A stretch of 64,000 nt of DNA, taken from assembly GCA_022606135.1 (NCBI GenBank), contig JABYQN010000003.1, forward strand, positions 186,001 to 250,000, written 5' to 3'. Under the pieces are notes generated by a model. The model saw only the letters and a list, made by a program, of their open reading frames with translations. It was not told the DNA's origin and did no database searches. Origin of the DNA: Fomes fomentarius. Lineage: Eukaryota; Basidiomycota; Agaricomycetes; Polyporales; Polyporaceae. The translations under genes were made by a program, and so were the position numbers. Positions 1 to 12,848 of this stretch are shown piece after piece (positions within the stretch are counted from its first letter, which is position 1; the number at the start of each line of letters is the position of its first letter).

Positions 1-1136
1 CACAAGACCCTGCGCGTACGTATACCGTGGCGGCCCGCTGGATCCTGCAGGCTCGAATCATTGAAATTGAATGTTTCAATGTCAATCCCCGCCACATCTT
101 CACGTACTCGAGTGATGCTCGAGTCTGGCAGCCTCCGGTCGCCCACGTCATGACTACTCGACGACGAAGGAGGTTCCGAAAGTATGTCACCTCGAAACGC
201 GTCCCATTTCGTATTTCTGGCGGCGGAATCCCAGGCTCAGGGAGGCTCAGGGCGTACGTGTTCGGCGAGGCTCGCGAAATCAGGGCGAGTAAAAACCGAA
301 ATACGGATGATGGCCATGGAGAGTCATGACGGTGATACTTAGGTTCAAATTTGAAATCGGCGTTCGGAGCGACGTCTCAGCGCCTATTGTCAGCGTCGAG
401 CTTACATAATGATACTGCCTTCCGACACCACTGACTTTGCCATCTTCTAAGTATACTTTGTGAATGGCCACGACACGCACTCAACGCGTTGCGCGCGACC
501 ATATGCTCCTCTCGTCTATCGTGTTGGCATCGCTTGTTTGCTTTCTAGCTGTGCTCTCGGATTTCGCATCCATCGTCGTACAGCAGCGTCTAGTACGTGT
601 CACAATTGACCATTTCGCGATGTCGCGCTCGGAAAGTCGGGACATATGTATCACACGCTCTTTTGTCGCTGCAGCCGCAGGCTCGATATCACGTACTTTG
701 CCGGCGCAGGCGGACGGATCCTCGCGAGTCGCAAGCTAAGGCGCAATGGGCTGATCGTGGCCGGTGGCTGGTAGCCATGAAGACCTTCGAATTTGCTCAT
801 ACCGGGGGCCATGGACTAGACATGTCTGCATCTGCACAAGACTGAGCCTTCCGCACATTGCTCACATCCGGAACGCGAGGATGAGGAGGCGATGTCGTCC
901 GGACCATGGTGTGCTGTCTTTTTTGTAAATGTCGCGCAGGTGCGTTCTCACGAAGTTCTCGGATTCATGGGAGAGAGCATAAGGAGGAATAGCGAGGAGT
1001 TGGGTCTTGTGTGGTATGTTTTTCCCTACCCTCGCAATTGGTCTGTGATGATCAAGTGAGGATGCTAATGGGTTGTGTGGCATATGAAGCGCAGAGTGTA
1101 TCCTTACATACAAAATATCGATGGGATGTACTTCTG
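1..1136. other. Intergenic, no supportable gene
   Basis: Short open frames occur on both strands, but none shows a recognisable domain, a convincing ATG context or splice sites extending it into a longer protein. I see no repeat or structural element here that matches the rest of the window. Confidence 0.5.
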
Positions 1137-1209
1137 GGCCGACTAGCTCAGTTGGGGAAGAGCAGGGCATGCAGCGCCTAGGTCGTCGGTTCGACTCCGA
1201 CGTCGGTCC
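1137..1209 (+). tRNA. tRNA-like sequence, probably a degenerate or tRNA-derived element
   Basis: The 7-bp acceptor stem pairs (GGCCGAC with GTCGGTC, one G-T). The spacer TA, the D stem GCTC/GAGC, a 5-nt variable loop and a perfect T arm (GTCGG, loop TTCGACT, CCGAC) are all present. The anticodon arm is two nucleotides short: only a 4-bp stem (GGGC/GCCT) closes a 7-nt loop ATGCAGC, whose middle would read GCA (Cys). Box A and box B are intact, so RNA polymerase III transcription is possible. A second, more decayed copy lies 240 bp downstream, which favours a tRNA-derived repeat or pseudogene over a functional tRNA. Confidence 0.5.
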
Positions 1210-1376
1210 AGGTGTCCTTGCGTTTGTGCAACACTTTTCTCCTTCTTTCCAGGAGGTTATCTTCCAAAGGCGTGTATATAGGAAAGACCCGGTGACACCG
1301 CATTGCTCCGTAACGAGTTCTCTGTGTCCCACAGAATCCAGATTGCGAGTCTTCAAGTTATTTGCATGTTGAATTG

Positions 1377-1446
1377 GGCCGACTAGCTCAGTTGGGGAGA
1401 GCAGGGCAGAGCCTTAAGTCGTCGGTTCGACTCCGGCGTACGGACG
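1377..1446 (+). pseudogene. Second tRNA-like copy, decayed
   Basis: The first 27 nt repeat the element at 1137 (acceptor strand and D arm) apart from one missing base, and the T arm is kept (GTCGG, TTCGACT, CCGGC). The anticodon region is shortened further and the 3' acceptor strand (GTACGGAC) no longer pairs well with GGCCGAC. It is best read as a pseudogene or a fragment of a tRNA-derived repeat. Confidence 0.5.
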
Positions 1447-4400
1447 CAGTATATCATGGTCATTGGCTAGCGTTCTCGCGACTTTCACGGAGGGACGCTC
1501 ACATTACGCGGGCATCTCTGAGCTCTCACCGCGTATTAATACATTCCCATGTTCGTCTTGCACGTCGTGCTAGTGACGTCCCTGAAATCCTGGACGATCA
1601 GGGTATGCGGCCAGTGCAGGGATACGTCACCCGCTCACGCCTCTACATTCTTCTCGACGTCCAGCGAGACGCGTATATACCACGACGGGATGATTCCGGA
1701 CCAGAACAGCCTTGTAACATGGCCGTGACTGCTCTCCTATCACAACCCTCTTTATGGTTCAGGCCCGGAACCCTGCTTACGTCATACTACCTATAATGGA
1801 AGTACTTACTGACCTATGACGTTACGTAATGACGTTTCGTTTCGAAGTTATGCGTCGTGTATGCGATGTTATTATTCATCCATACCTCTACCTCTTGTCC
1901 TTAGCCTCAAGCGCCAGACTCAAACGCAGCGCTAGCGCGGACATGCGCCCACCTGCAAACAAAATACCTCCCAGTAGTTCTATCAAGTTTGGAACTCTTC
2001 CAGCGCCGCCCTTTCTCTTCCTGCACTGTATGCAAGATGTGGTAAGTCCTACTCGCGGTATATGTTCGTCTCATCCACATGCTTATATGGTCTGTGTGGT
2101 AGATTGCGGTATGCTCTACTAGTCGCAAGGCGCTACATCGTACTCGTCATGGCAAGATCGGAATGCATGAAGTGCTGACGTCTTCTCCCCAGTAGATTCG
2201 ACCTACCGATTTGTCCGCTACATCAGCCGCAGGACAGAACGGCCACCTAGCTACCAAGACGCATGCTAGGGACGTCTGGTTGGGCATGCTCATCGCCGTA
2301 TATTGTTGACCGATGCCGGCAGATTAAATCGAGGGTGAGTGCGTATCTCTTGACTCCGACATTCCATCTTATACCCAAAGATCCGCCTCCGTGTTTGAGA
2401 CTATCGCGACATGGCTCTCAACGGCACCGCACTGCTCAGCACTTGCTGGACGCCGTAGCAAATCTGAGGACGGGGTGCAAATTATAACCATTTCTCGAAT
2501 GTCTTTGGACGTCTACGTCAGATCCCTCACCGTCGCATGGCCGATTCAGATTGACACACACACACAGACGAGACCGGCAACTGTATTGGATCTATGAATA
2601 TGTCAATCCTGGCTTCCGCGCGAGGTGGACTTCGGAACACACCTCTGCGTCTACTCTCCGCTTCGCTGTCAGACGGCGCCGCCTCATGCATATGCTTGCT
2701 CCACACGTAGGCGTTGATCCAGAGTCTACTTTCGAGCGGCCGCCGGCAAGAGAGAAGACTAGACGCCGTGTACATGGGAGAGATCAAGGAGCGGCGGACT
2801 GTCACCCGCCACATCGAACTTTGGCTGCGCACAACTCCCACGCGCGGTGCACTCAGTACACGAAGCAGTATGGTCGAGACTCCATACCCCCGATTCCGAT
2901 CCCGCACTGGTAGCATTGCCCTCGAGGGTCCGGAGTGTCGCGGAGTTGGTCAGTCGCTATCCAGCCTCACGGCCTCACGGATCAGACGAAGTACACAACT
3001 GTCAAGTGTGAACCTCGCCACTACTCACCGACTAGTCCGGCGGACGTGATCGATACACTGGATAGAAGGACGATGGACCATAGCTGTTGGACCCCGCGGC
3101 CACTTCAGTATCAGTACTACACTGGAACGGACGCATCGTTTCCTCCACCCAGAAACCTTGGAGAAACGATGAGCTTGCTCAGTTTCACAAGGTTCGTTAG
3201 GTTAAGTTTACAGGGATAGGTAAGCCTGATTTATCTGCCCTGGAAAGGCGTTGGAGGCCTATTTCTGCAGGTCTAAGGGGCTTATCTCACCGCATGAAAC
3301 TTTTTATTTCCATTTTCCAATTCCTATCCCTTTCTTGACCTCGCAAAGGATCCAATCTTTGCAGTGCTAGTCCCAATCCCGCTCGAGACGCGAATCATGT
3401 CTGGTTTTCTTAACAGGTTTCTTCGCTGCGTTCATCCCCTCGGCCATCTCGCTCTGTCTGTGGCGATCGCACCTGTCGCACGCCGGTCGATGCATCATGT
3501 GGCTCTTTTCTTTCTGAGTCCGATGCGCTGTGCCGAGGTGGTACCACTTGGCATCCGGCATTGGGTGCCAGGACGGCGCGCCTGACGTTTTGATGTACTC
3601 CGGCGGGCGGTGGAAACAGAGTATGTACCCCATTTTCAGTTTCACGCGCTGTGGCGATCACTGCTAACCTACTGACCATATGAACGAAAGCTTCAATCAT
3701 CGATAAACGGGCCTTCTGGAGCAACATGGACGATTATGAATCGCTTTCCAGAGCTACCTCTCCGGCCTCTAGACTTTCATTCAACGTCACGCCCGTGAAG
3801 ACGACAAACTCGTCAAACAGCGATCGCTCCTCTCTAAAACTGCTGAAATGAAAGACTCCGTTCTAGATGCCCATCCCGTCTAACGTTCTGTCTCCGTGGA
3901 TGGTGTGATGCTCACCTTTGCGTGATCTGGAGCGGATCCTGGAGCACCGCAACACGGCGCTCGTACTCAGCTCTACTCAGATTCACCACCCCAACTCGCG
4001 ACCGTCGACTTCCTTTCCGTTACTCGACGTCGCACTGGTCAATCCTGCATTGATTACTGACTCCGATTGGATTCATATCACATTGCTCTGCCGAATAGGG
4101 CTCTGTCGGTGGGGCGTTGGATCGGTTCGGTTGCATGCAGTGAAGTGTTTCAGCATTTACTCTCGACTTCGGGCTCGACGCTCGCTTCGGTACCGGATAC
4201 CCGACAAGGAGTCACGACGCATCTTGCCCGCGTGACTCACGGTGTTGGTTGTACTGCACTCAAGTCGTTCTCGGTTTGCTTGCCACGAGTTTTCCTGACT
4301 CAATAGGGAAACACAGGAACTTGATGCGGTATGTTTGTCCATTGAGTGGAAGCATCCTCCCGAGTACGACAACTCATCGCGAGAGGAATGTACATTACTA

Positions 4401-4450
4401 CCGCATCGATCATTGCCAAGCGCGGCCTGGGTGACCTTAAGCGCCAATAA
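1447..4450. other. Intergenic; right part is upstream DNA of the esterase duplication unit
   Basis: No gene is supportable. From about 3000 the sequence resembles the DNA upstream of the second and third esterase genes. Blocks near 3040-3080, 3470-3500 and 3790-3830 recur near 8500-8550, 8600-8690 and 8760-8800, and near 12060-12115, 12160-12210 and 12420-12450. This is ancestral promoter-side DNA carried along in the tandem duplications. Confidence 0.55.
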
Positions 4451-4454
4451 GGTT

Positions 4455-4470
4455 CCGACGTCGGGGCGCC
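4455..4470 (+). promoter_or_regulatory. Conserved upstream block of esterase 1
   Basis: The sequence CCGACGTCGGGGCGCC lies 118 bp before the ATG of the gene at 4588. It contains the palindrome CCGACGTCGG. Close matches occur 107-119 bp before four other esterase genes in this window (9075, 12849, 30133 and 34901), on the sense strand each time, so it is a candidate transcription-factor site. Confidence 0.5.
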
Positions 4471-4527
4471 CTTCCTCTGCGAGTCATCATCTGCAAGTGA
4501 GTGGGATTTCTAATTGACAGCGGGATC

Positions 4528-4535
4528 ACATATAT
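4528..4535 (+). promoter_or_regulatory. TATA-like box of esterase 1
   Basis: CATATATG lies about 55 bp before the ATG at 4588. The equivalent position in the paralogues also holds a TATA-like box. It is a weaker match than in copies 2 to 4. Confidence 0.4.
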
Positions 4536-4587
4536 GTGGCATACGGTCGAAGGCCGTCAACCTTCATCCCGAGACGTGTCTACTCCC

Positions 4588-6977
4588 ATGCACTCTCCTC
4601 AGGGTCTTCTTCAATTTGTTCTCGGCGCACTCCTAAATACCTCTTCGACAGGCGCATTTGCGACTGATGGGCCTATAGCGCCAACGGTGCGGCTTGACGC
4701 AGCCACGGTGGTTGGTTCACAAAACGGTTCGGTCGACAGCTTCCTAGGAATCCCGTTTGCACAGCCCCCGTACGTCTTCCCGTGACCTGTATCTCAGCCT
4801 TGTACAGACACCGTTTGATCATCGAAAAACCACAGGGTTGGGAATCTTCGCCTCAGGCTTCCTGAGCTTCTGACTTCCTACAATGGAACCGTCAACGCCA
4901 CCGCCTTCGGGAACCAATGCATACAACAAATGCCTGCAACGATAGACGCTCCTCCGGAGCTGTTGCAAGATGTCACGAAATTTTATTCTGAGGCTAGATT
5001 TGGTCCAGATTTTGGTGTTCCTCATAGCGAGGATTGTGAGTGCAGCCTATCTAGATTCGTATGTATTCTGATCACGCACTGGTGCAGGCTTGTACCTCAA
5101 TGTGATCCGTCCTGCGAATATATCGGTGGGCGCGAACCTCCCGGTGTTAGCGGTGAGTAAATTGTGGTGCCAGAGGCACTCTCTTGCTGAATATATCGAC
5201 TCTTCCCAGTGGATTTACGGGGGCGGATTTGCTGTGGGGTCCAACGCAATGTGAGCGCTGGTAAGGGAACGAACCTGCGCGAAAACTAACACTCGCGTTC
5301 CTCAACAGGGAAAACCTCAACGGCTCTGCTATTGTACAGAGATCGATTGATATCGGCGAGCCTATAATCTACGTGGCGATGAATTATCGGTGAGCGTATA
5401 AGTCTCGTGATGCTGCATGCAGACTTCTTCGGAGCTGATGGGTCCCATCTTTTGCATAGGGTGAACGTCTTCGGATTCTTGGGCGGTCAGGAAGTGAAAG
5501 AAGAAGGTGTGGGGAATCTCGGTCTTCAGGATCGTGCGTGCAAGTTCTTGCCATACCCACTGAGCGCTGTACTCATCAATTGCGCACAGAACGCGCCGGA
5601 CTCCGCTGGATCAACAAGTTCATCTCGTCCTTCGGAGGAGACCCAACCAAGGTGACAATGTAAGTACAAATCGAGCTATTTCACTAGCCGGATACTGACG
5701 GGATATCTGCACTATGAAGCTGGGGCCAGAGTGCTGGGTCGATATCAGTCGCACTGCAGATGCTGCACAACGATGGAGATCCCGAGGGTCTCTTCCGCGC
5801 TGGGATCATGAATTCGGGAAGTCTTATATACACTAAGGATGTGACGGAACTGCAGGACACCTACGACCTCGTAGTTGATCAGGTCGGATGCTCCGGAGCG
5901 TCGGACAGTCTCGCATGCCTGCGGACTGTATCTACGGAGAGTCTTGTAGCGGCTGCTAACACGTCTCAGAACCGCTATACTGACCACACTGTGAGATCCC
6001 TTGTCCGCGTTGTTCATTCTCATGATACTTATGGCATATATAGTGGTTGGTCAATCCGTACATGCCGCGTGCAGACGGCAGATTCCTCAAGCGACCTATC
6101 CCAGAACTAGTGCTCAATGGAAAACTGGCGAAAATCCCATTCATCATCGGTACGTGTACGCATCCTCTCATTTTGCTCAATTCTGATCGACATTTCCCCT
6201 AGGTGATGTCAAGGATGAAGGTACACTGTTCTCAATCGCTGCTACAAAAGTGACGTACGTTCTGCAATTCGGTCCCTGTCTATAGTACCCCTTGAGTGAC
6301 ACACTATCATCCCCACTCAGCACCGATGATGAGTTCACGAAGCATATTCAAACCTGGTTCCCCAATGCGAGCCCTGCCGACCTTCAACCCATCCTCGAAG
6401 CGTATAGCTCTGACCCTGCGCGCGGTTCGCCCTTTGACACCGGTGATGCCTACGCGTTCGCTTCACAGTACAAGCGTGTCTCTGCGCTTCAAGGAGACTG
6501 GTTCTTCGACGCACCCCGTCGCGTGCTCTTGGACAAGTACTCCTCCACTCAGCCTACGTACAACTTCCGTAAGTGTTCCATTGCACATCGCTCATTGGGT
6601 CATTTAGTGCGGTTGAGTCCAGGACACTGACGGCCAACTTTCAGTGAGTAATCGAGGCAACTATGGCAGTATCGGGGTTGTAAGTTACAGCTTGGCTGAT
6701 TGTGCAACGATGGCTTGCTCACGAACATCCGCAGGTCCACGGCACGGATGTCACCGTCGCATATGAGCCTGGGGACATGACTGACTACTTTATTCGCTTC
6801 GTCAACGACCTCAATCCAAACGCAGAGAATGGAGTGCAGTGGCCAGAATATGACGCTGCTGCGCGCTCAAGTCTGGAGTTCAGAGATGGCGATACGCCAC
6901 TCCGGATCATCCCAGATGATGCGCGTGCGGAGGCCATGAGCATTGTCTCTGCGCTGAGTCTCCGTTTCCCGTTCTAG
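4588..6977 (+). CDS. Secreted type-B carboxylesterase/lipase, copy 1 (intact, GQSAG)
   Basis: Thirteen exons: 4588-4769, 4836-5035, 5088-5152, 5210-5250, 5309-5389, 5460-5533, 5590-5659, 5720-5990, 6044-6149, 6203-6254, 6321-6568, 6645-6679, 6735-6977. They join in one frame to 555 residues, the normal length for the Candida rugosa lipase-like alpha/beta-hydrolases often annotated in basidiomycetes as carotenoid ester lipase. Visible parts: an N-terminal secretion-type hydrophobic segment (about 1-25), the oxyanion loop WIYGGGF (150-156), nucleophile Ser242, Glu369 in KDEGTLFS, His477 in VHGTD, and the two family cysteine pairs. The family hydrolyses carboxylic esters outside the cell. The residue before the nucleophile is Gln (GQSAG) rather than the usual Glu (GESAG). 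Substrate cannot be told from sequence. Confidence 0.88.
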
Positions 6978-8450
6978 ACTTCGGGAGTGTCTACGTTTTA
7001 CATTCAAAATGTTGATGTCGGTGTCAGCCTGTATATGGATTGAGTCTGTTTGCCGGCCATCTCATCTACGGAGGTGGATGTGGAGAAGGTCGACGTCTCG
7101 ACGACGGTTAGATCTGAAGACGTATGTTCTGTGTCAGGGGTTTGTGAGCCTGAGACTGTATGGCAGGCTGCAGTATGCTATAGTCGTGACCAGCTTACTC
7201 CATTCTCCGTCTCGCATGACGATAGCGGCCTCTCGCAGGAGAGAAGACGCGCATCGCGCATGAGTACTCGCCGCATTTGGTAAACGAAGCGCGCGCCGAC
7301 GAGCGCCATCGCCTCTCCTCTTCGTACCACCATCACTCAGCGCCGATGACACGCCCTGCCGACATCCTTCGCACTCGCCGTTGAGCCGAAGCAACACACA
7401 GACACTCCGAAGCCCTCGAGTCCGCAGGAACTATCTCGAACAAGCGTCATGGATCTCGCCTACACGAGCCGAGCCAGCCCGCACGACGCGACATGCCTTC
7501 ACGTCCACGACGACGGTCTCCGAGCCTCTCGGATACGGCCATTCCGACCTACTCGCCGACGAGCCTCCGAGCACTCGCCCGCCGTCCCCTGCAGCCATCC
7601 GCCACCTGCTCTTCCATCCCTCCTTTCCCCGTTGGACACACTCTTACATGCACTTTGCACGTCCGTACCAGACTTGCTCCCTACATACGATACTTACTGT
7701 AGAGTCCGTCTCGCTGCGAGAGGTCCGCGGGTCGCGGCTCGCCTACCTTCGCTTACAATCCACTTTAGTTTCACCGCGCCCTTCGTATTCTAGTCTTTTT
7801 CATCTCTTGGCCTCGGACCTAGATACTAAAGCTGTGGTAGCTTACACTCGAATACAAGCATTGTTCCCCCAATATTCGACTCTCGACCTTCGTACTTCGC
7901 CTTTCGACTTCCGACTTCGCGACTCTCGATCCCCGACACACTCCTTCGACTCCCGACACTCGATTCACGTCTTATGGACCATCAGACCCCTCACCCGACA
8001 CCTCCATCTACCGTCGACGCTCAACATATTCGATTTTCGGGTCCATCCTCGGCATTCTGACGCTATCCTACATCGCCACTTCCTCCTCCACTCACCACTC
8101 CCAGGCTTTCCTCCTCTCTCCACCTCACTCTATCCGGCTCCCCTTGTGCACACACGACCGGACTTTCGCACCTTCGGCCTCGTGCACACACCGGCATTAC
8201 AGGTCTATCAACGGTGGCCGGTGGCTGTGGAGTGAGTGGCAGTGAACTCCGGCTCAGGCTCATTCCGCTCCTATGCGCAGTTCCTACACGCAGTACTCGG
8301 AACCGCACCCTCAGCTGAAGTGCAACCTTACACACGACGGGCAAGGACCCCGTTTATCCAGGGGATGGGTAGAAATCGGTGAGCCATCTGGATCATCCTT
8401 TGTCTTCGTTACTAAGCGCCCACGGAAACCATGGATCAAGCATACAGCTG
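6978..8450. other. Spacer between esterase copies 1 and 2, with a pyrimidine-rich open stretch
   Basis: An open frame without stops runs 7381-8235 on +, but it lacks an ATG start and reads Ser/Arg/His/Pro/Leu-rich. It comes from pyrimidine-biased DNA with short imperfect TCGACT/TCCGACT repeats around 7880-7960. No domain is recognisable. This block has no counterpart between copies 2 and 3, so it was inserted into or lost from the array. Confidence 0.4.
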
Positions 8451-9074
8451 TGGACGTGAATCCTGCAACTACTGCTCACAGACTACTTAGTAGTCTGGCG
8501 GATGTTATCGACACACTGGATATAAGGACGACGGGCTACTGTGTTATGCTCCGTGGTTGCTTCGGTAGTGAGTCCCTTCACGCTCTTCACTATCATGCGC
8601 TCATACCTGTCGCACACCGCTGGTCGATGTGTAATGTGGCCTCTCTAAGTATGTACCGGGCAAGTTCTAGGCGCTGTGGCGATTGCTGTCACACTATCAT
8701 TCTCCGACTGCTGCGCAGACAGCGTTCAGACTCCAGACACATGGCGTTCTGTCTATGTCACGCCCCGTGAAGATGATAACCCTATCAAACAGCAAATCCC
8801 TTCATCCTTAGAACGTAGGGTCTCTGATTCTGCGCAGATATGCTGAAATATTTGCTTCTCCGTTTACCGTTGGCTTCAGATAAGATTGTCTGTAGCGAAG
8901 TGACCCTCTCACCCCCGACTTCTCCATTTTGCGTGAGCTGCGGTGCCGTTCACGACGCATAGTATCGCGTGTGGCTCACAGTGCCTCCGGCTCTACTGCA
9001 TTGCAGGAAGCAACTTATACTACGTAACTGATCATTCCGCAGCTGTGCGTCCTCAAACCCCCACTAGCCGGTGC

Positions 9075-9090
9075 GACGGAGTCGGGGCGT
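9075..9090 (+). promoter_or_regulatory. Conserved upstream block of esterase 2
   Basis: GACGGAGTCGGGGCGT matches the block seen 118 bp before copy 1, with a broken palindrome. It lies 119 bp before the ATG at 9209. Confidence 0.4.
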
Positions 9091-9143
9091 CTTTTTTCTC
9101 TGAGTCAACCCAGTTTATATGTGAGTGGAAATTCGGGATCGCA

Positions 9144-9152
9144 TATATATAA
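9144..9152 (+). promoter_or_regulatory. TATA box of esterase 2
   Basis: TATATATAA lies about 60 bp before the ATG at 9209, the same spacing as in the paralogues. Confidence 0.55.
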
Positions 9153-9208
9153 CATCTGGTAGGGAGGCGGAAGGCCGTCGCATTTCATCTCGAGACGTCT
9201 CTACAGCC

Positions 9209-11576
9209 ATGAACACACGCGGTCTTCTCCAAATTGTTCTCACTGCACTCCTATATTCCTCTTTGACAGGTGCAGTTAAGACCGACGGATCTACAGCGCC
9301 AACGGTGCAGCTCGACGCTGCTACGGTGGTCGGTACACAAAACGGTTCGGTCGACAGCTTCCTAGGAATTCCGTTTGCCCAGCCACCGTACGTCTCTGTA
9401 TCTTGGCTTTGTGCAGACACCGTTTGACCATCTGAAACATCACAGGGTTGGGAATCTTCGCCTCAGGCTTCCTGAGCTTCTGACTTCCTACAATGGAACC
9501 GTCAACGCCACAACGTTCGGAAATCAGTGCATACAACAAGAATCATTCCCGCTCGACGGTCCCCAGGAGCTATTGCAAGATGTCGAAACATATGTCTCTG
9601 CAACCGGATCTGGTGGCGACTTTGGTGTTCCTCATAGCGAAGATTGTGAGTACCGCCTGCTCGGACTTGTGTACGTTTCCTAATCACGCCCTGACGTAGG
9701 TCTGTATCTCAACGTGATCCGCCCTGCGAATATATCGGCGGGTGCGAACCTCCCGGTATTAGCGGTGAGTATTGTACGCTGTCACAGCGACCACCTTCTG
9801 AACGCGAAGTCAACTCTTTCCAGTGGATCTACGGTGGAGGATTTGCTCAAGGGTCCAACGCAATGTGAGTACTGGCAAAGCAATCGATTTGCACATTGGG
9901 TAACACTCGCACTCCTTGACAGGAAAATCTATAACGGGTCTGCTATTGTGCAGAGGTCGATCGATATCGGCGAGCCTATAATCTACGTAGCGATGAATTA
10001 TCGGTGAGCCTATGGATTTTTTGAGGCAGATTTATTTGGGGCTGATGTCTCATCTTTTGCATAGCGTGAACGTGTTCGGATTTTTGGGCGGGCAGGAAGT
10101 GCAAGAAGAAGGTGTGGGGAATCTCGGTCTTCAGGACCGTGAGTACCAGTGCTTGCTCTTGCCATGTACACTCTGTACTCATCTACTCCGCATAGAACGC
10201 GCCGCACTCCGCTGGATCAATAAGTTCATCTCGTCCTTCGGAGGAGACCCGACCAAGGTGACAATGTAACTAACTGCGAATCGAGCTATCTGACTAGCTA
10301 GATACTGACCCAATGTTTTTATCAAGCTGGGGCGAGAGCGGCGGTTCGGCTTCAGTCATGTTGCAGATGCTGCACAACGATGGAGATCCCGAGGGTCTCT
10401 TCCGCGCTGGAATCATGAATTCGGGAAGTTTTGTATACACGAAGGATGTGACGGAACTGCAGGACATCTACGACTCCGTAGCTGATCAGGTTGGATGCTC
10501 CGGAACGTCGGACAGTCTCGCATGCCTGCGGACTGTATCTACGGACAGCCTCATAGCGGCTGCTAGCAACACTTTAGCCCCCTTTAGCCGCGCCGTGAGT
10601 TGTCTCGTTTGCGTTGTTCATCCTGATGATACTGATGACATTGATAGGGCTTAGCCCTTCCATACATTCCGCGTGCAGACGGCCAGTTCCTCAAGCGACC
10701 TATGTCGGAGCTAGTACTCAACGGCAAACTGGCGAAAATCCCATTCATCATTGGTGCGTGTACGTTGTCTCTCATTTTGCTCAATTCTGGCTGAGACTCC
10801 GGATAGGCGATGTCAAGGATGAAGCTACACTCTTCTCAACAGTTGGCACAGACATCACGTACGTCATCCGATTGGGTTCCTGTCCACTTTAACTGACAGA
10901 CTTTCAACTCCCCTTAGCACTGATGATGAATTCACGAAGTACATTCAAACGTGGTTCCCCAAAGCGAGCCCTGCAGATTTGCAACCCATCCTTGAGGCGT
11001 ACAGTTCTGACCCTGCAGATGGTTCACCCTTTGACACTGGGGATGCCAACGCTTTTGCTTCGCAGTACAAGCGGGTCTCTGCGCTGCAGGGAGACCTGTT
11101 CTTTAACGCACCCCGTCGTGTGCTCTTGGACAAGTACTCCCCAACTCAGCCAACGTACAACTTCCGTAAGTGACAATTGCTCATTGGGTCAATGGGTGTG
11201 GCTGAGTCAAGGTGAATGGCGGCAAACCTTCAGTGGTCAATGGACGCGGCTTTCCCGGCATCGGGATCGTAAGTTGCAGCTTGCTTGATTATACAACGAT
11301 GATCGTGCTCATGAAATTTATCTGCAGCCTCACGGCGTCGATGTCCCCCTCGTATACACTACGCCTGGGGACATGGTCGACTACTTTGTTCGCTTCGTGA
11401 ACGACCTGAACCCAAACTCGGAGACCGGAGTGCAGTGGCCCAAATATGACGCTGCTGCGCGCTTGAGTCTGGAGTTTAGTATTGATGTTGATACACCACT
11501 TCGGATCGTCGCAGATGACGCACGCTCGGAGGCGATGAGCGTTGTCGCTGCCCTGGGTCTTCGCTTTCCGTTCTAG
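9209..11576 (+). CDS. Secreted type-B carboxylesterase/lipase, copy 2 (intact, GESGG)
   Basis: Thirteen exons: 9209-9387, 9446-9645, 9700-9764, 9824-9864, 9923-10003, 10065-10138, 10196-10265, 10327-10594, 10648-10753, 10807-10858, 10918-11165, 11234-11268, 11328-11576. The joined frame gives 555 residues. It has a secretion-type N-terminus (MNTRGLLQIVL), the WIYGGGF oxyanion loop, nucleophile Ser241, Glu367 and His475. Differences from the family norm: the nucleophile elbow is GESGG instead of GESAG, and the acid motif reads KDEATLFS instead of KDEGTLFS. The acid residue itself is kept, so the enzyme may be active with altered geometry. It is a tandem paralogue of copies 1 and 3 in the same orientation; exons 10-13 are especially close to copy 3. 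Confidence 0.88.
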
Positions 11577-11619
11577 ACTGTTGTGACGTCTACATATTTC
11601 TATGTAAGACGGACTCGAA

Positions 11620-12840
11620 ACATATATTTTGGACTTCATTTTAGCGTTGCGACTGTAAGAACGCTAGCAGCTCAAACGACAAGCGACCATTTGCACAGCG
11701 GCGAAATTCATCTCGTTTGAATCCTCATCTAGAAGCTCATCACAAGTATTACCGCACAGGACCAGCGTGATGACTCTGTCTGTGCCTTCTCAATCCAAGC
11801 CCCGAGGACCTCTCACCGAGGCGTGCAACTGAGATGCCCGAGTGAATCGATCGACTATTGCCATCTACAGACCCTCGGATCCTCTTACGCCAAGTCCGCT
11901 TCAAGCGCCGTATTAATCGCTTTCTACATTCATCATCGGGCGCGCCGTTCCCGCATGAGACCACGAGGTCGCGGATTTTCATGTTAACATATTACGAACT
12001 GGCATGGCCCTCTCCCCTCAAGACGCTACCACAACGTGAATCCTGCCACCACTGCTCACACTGACTGATCTGGCGGACGTGGTCGACACACTGGATAGAT
12101 GGACGACGGGCCACTGATTTGTCTTGCAAGTCCCTTCACGGTCTTCACCTCCGAGCCATCTTGCGCTGTGGCGATCATATCTGTCGCACACGGCTAGTCG
12201 ATGTGTAATGTGGCCTCTATGTTTTCCAAAGCGATGCGCAGTGGGCACTGGAATCCGGCATTCGGCTCTAGGAGTGGAGCCGGTTTGATGCAGTGTAAGT
12301 ACCCCTGCAAGTTCTAAGTAGGCGCTGTGGCAATCGCTGCCGCTCTATCATTTCTCTACTTCAAGTTAGTACTAGAGCTGCCTTACCATCGAGTCCAGAC
12401 TGAAGTTTCATCGACGTCAAGCCTCGTGAAGATGATAATCCCATTATACAGCAACCCCTTTGATCTTCGAACCGGTGTTGGGTCTCTCGTTCTGCGCAGA
12501 TTTGTTGAAATGTCCGCCTCCGAGTCTGCCACTCCGATTGCCCTTGGCATTAGGTAAGTGCGGCATTGAAACACTGTCTCAGTGTCTGTAGCGAAGTGAC
12601 TATCTCACCCCCGACCTCTCGATTTCGCGCGAGCTTCGGTGCCGTACTAGGCCGGACAAGGAGTCACGACCCATTTTGCGCGTGACTCACGGTGCTGCCG
12701 GCTCTATTGCATTGAAGTAGTCCTATGCGTCGCTGCGAGTCGTTTTGTACAAACGAATTGCAACCAGGAATAAACTACGTAAGTGATCATCGCGGAGCTG
12801 TGTGTCCGACCTAAAACACCTACTAGCGCCTGTAACGTCG
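11620..12840. other. Spacer between esterase copies 2 and 3
   Basis: No gene is supportable. From about 12035 it repeats the upstream DNA of copies 1 and 2 (blocks at 12060-12115, 12160-12310 and 12420-12500). It is the duplicated promoter-side segment of the array. Confidence 0.5.
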
Positions 12841-12848
12841 CAGGCGAT

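Noticed and set aside
862..1356. 164-codon minus-strand open frame over the tRNA-like element
   Set aside because: It overlaps the tRNA-like sequence and reads as low-information protein with no family signature.
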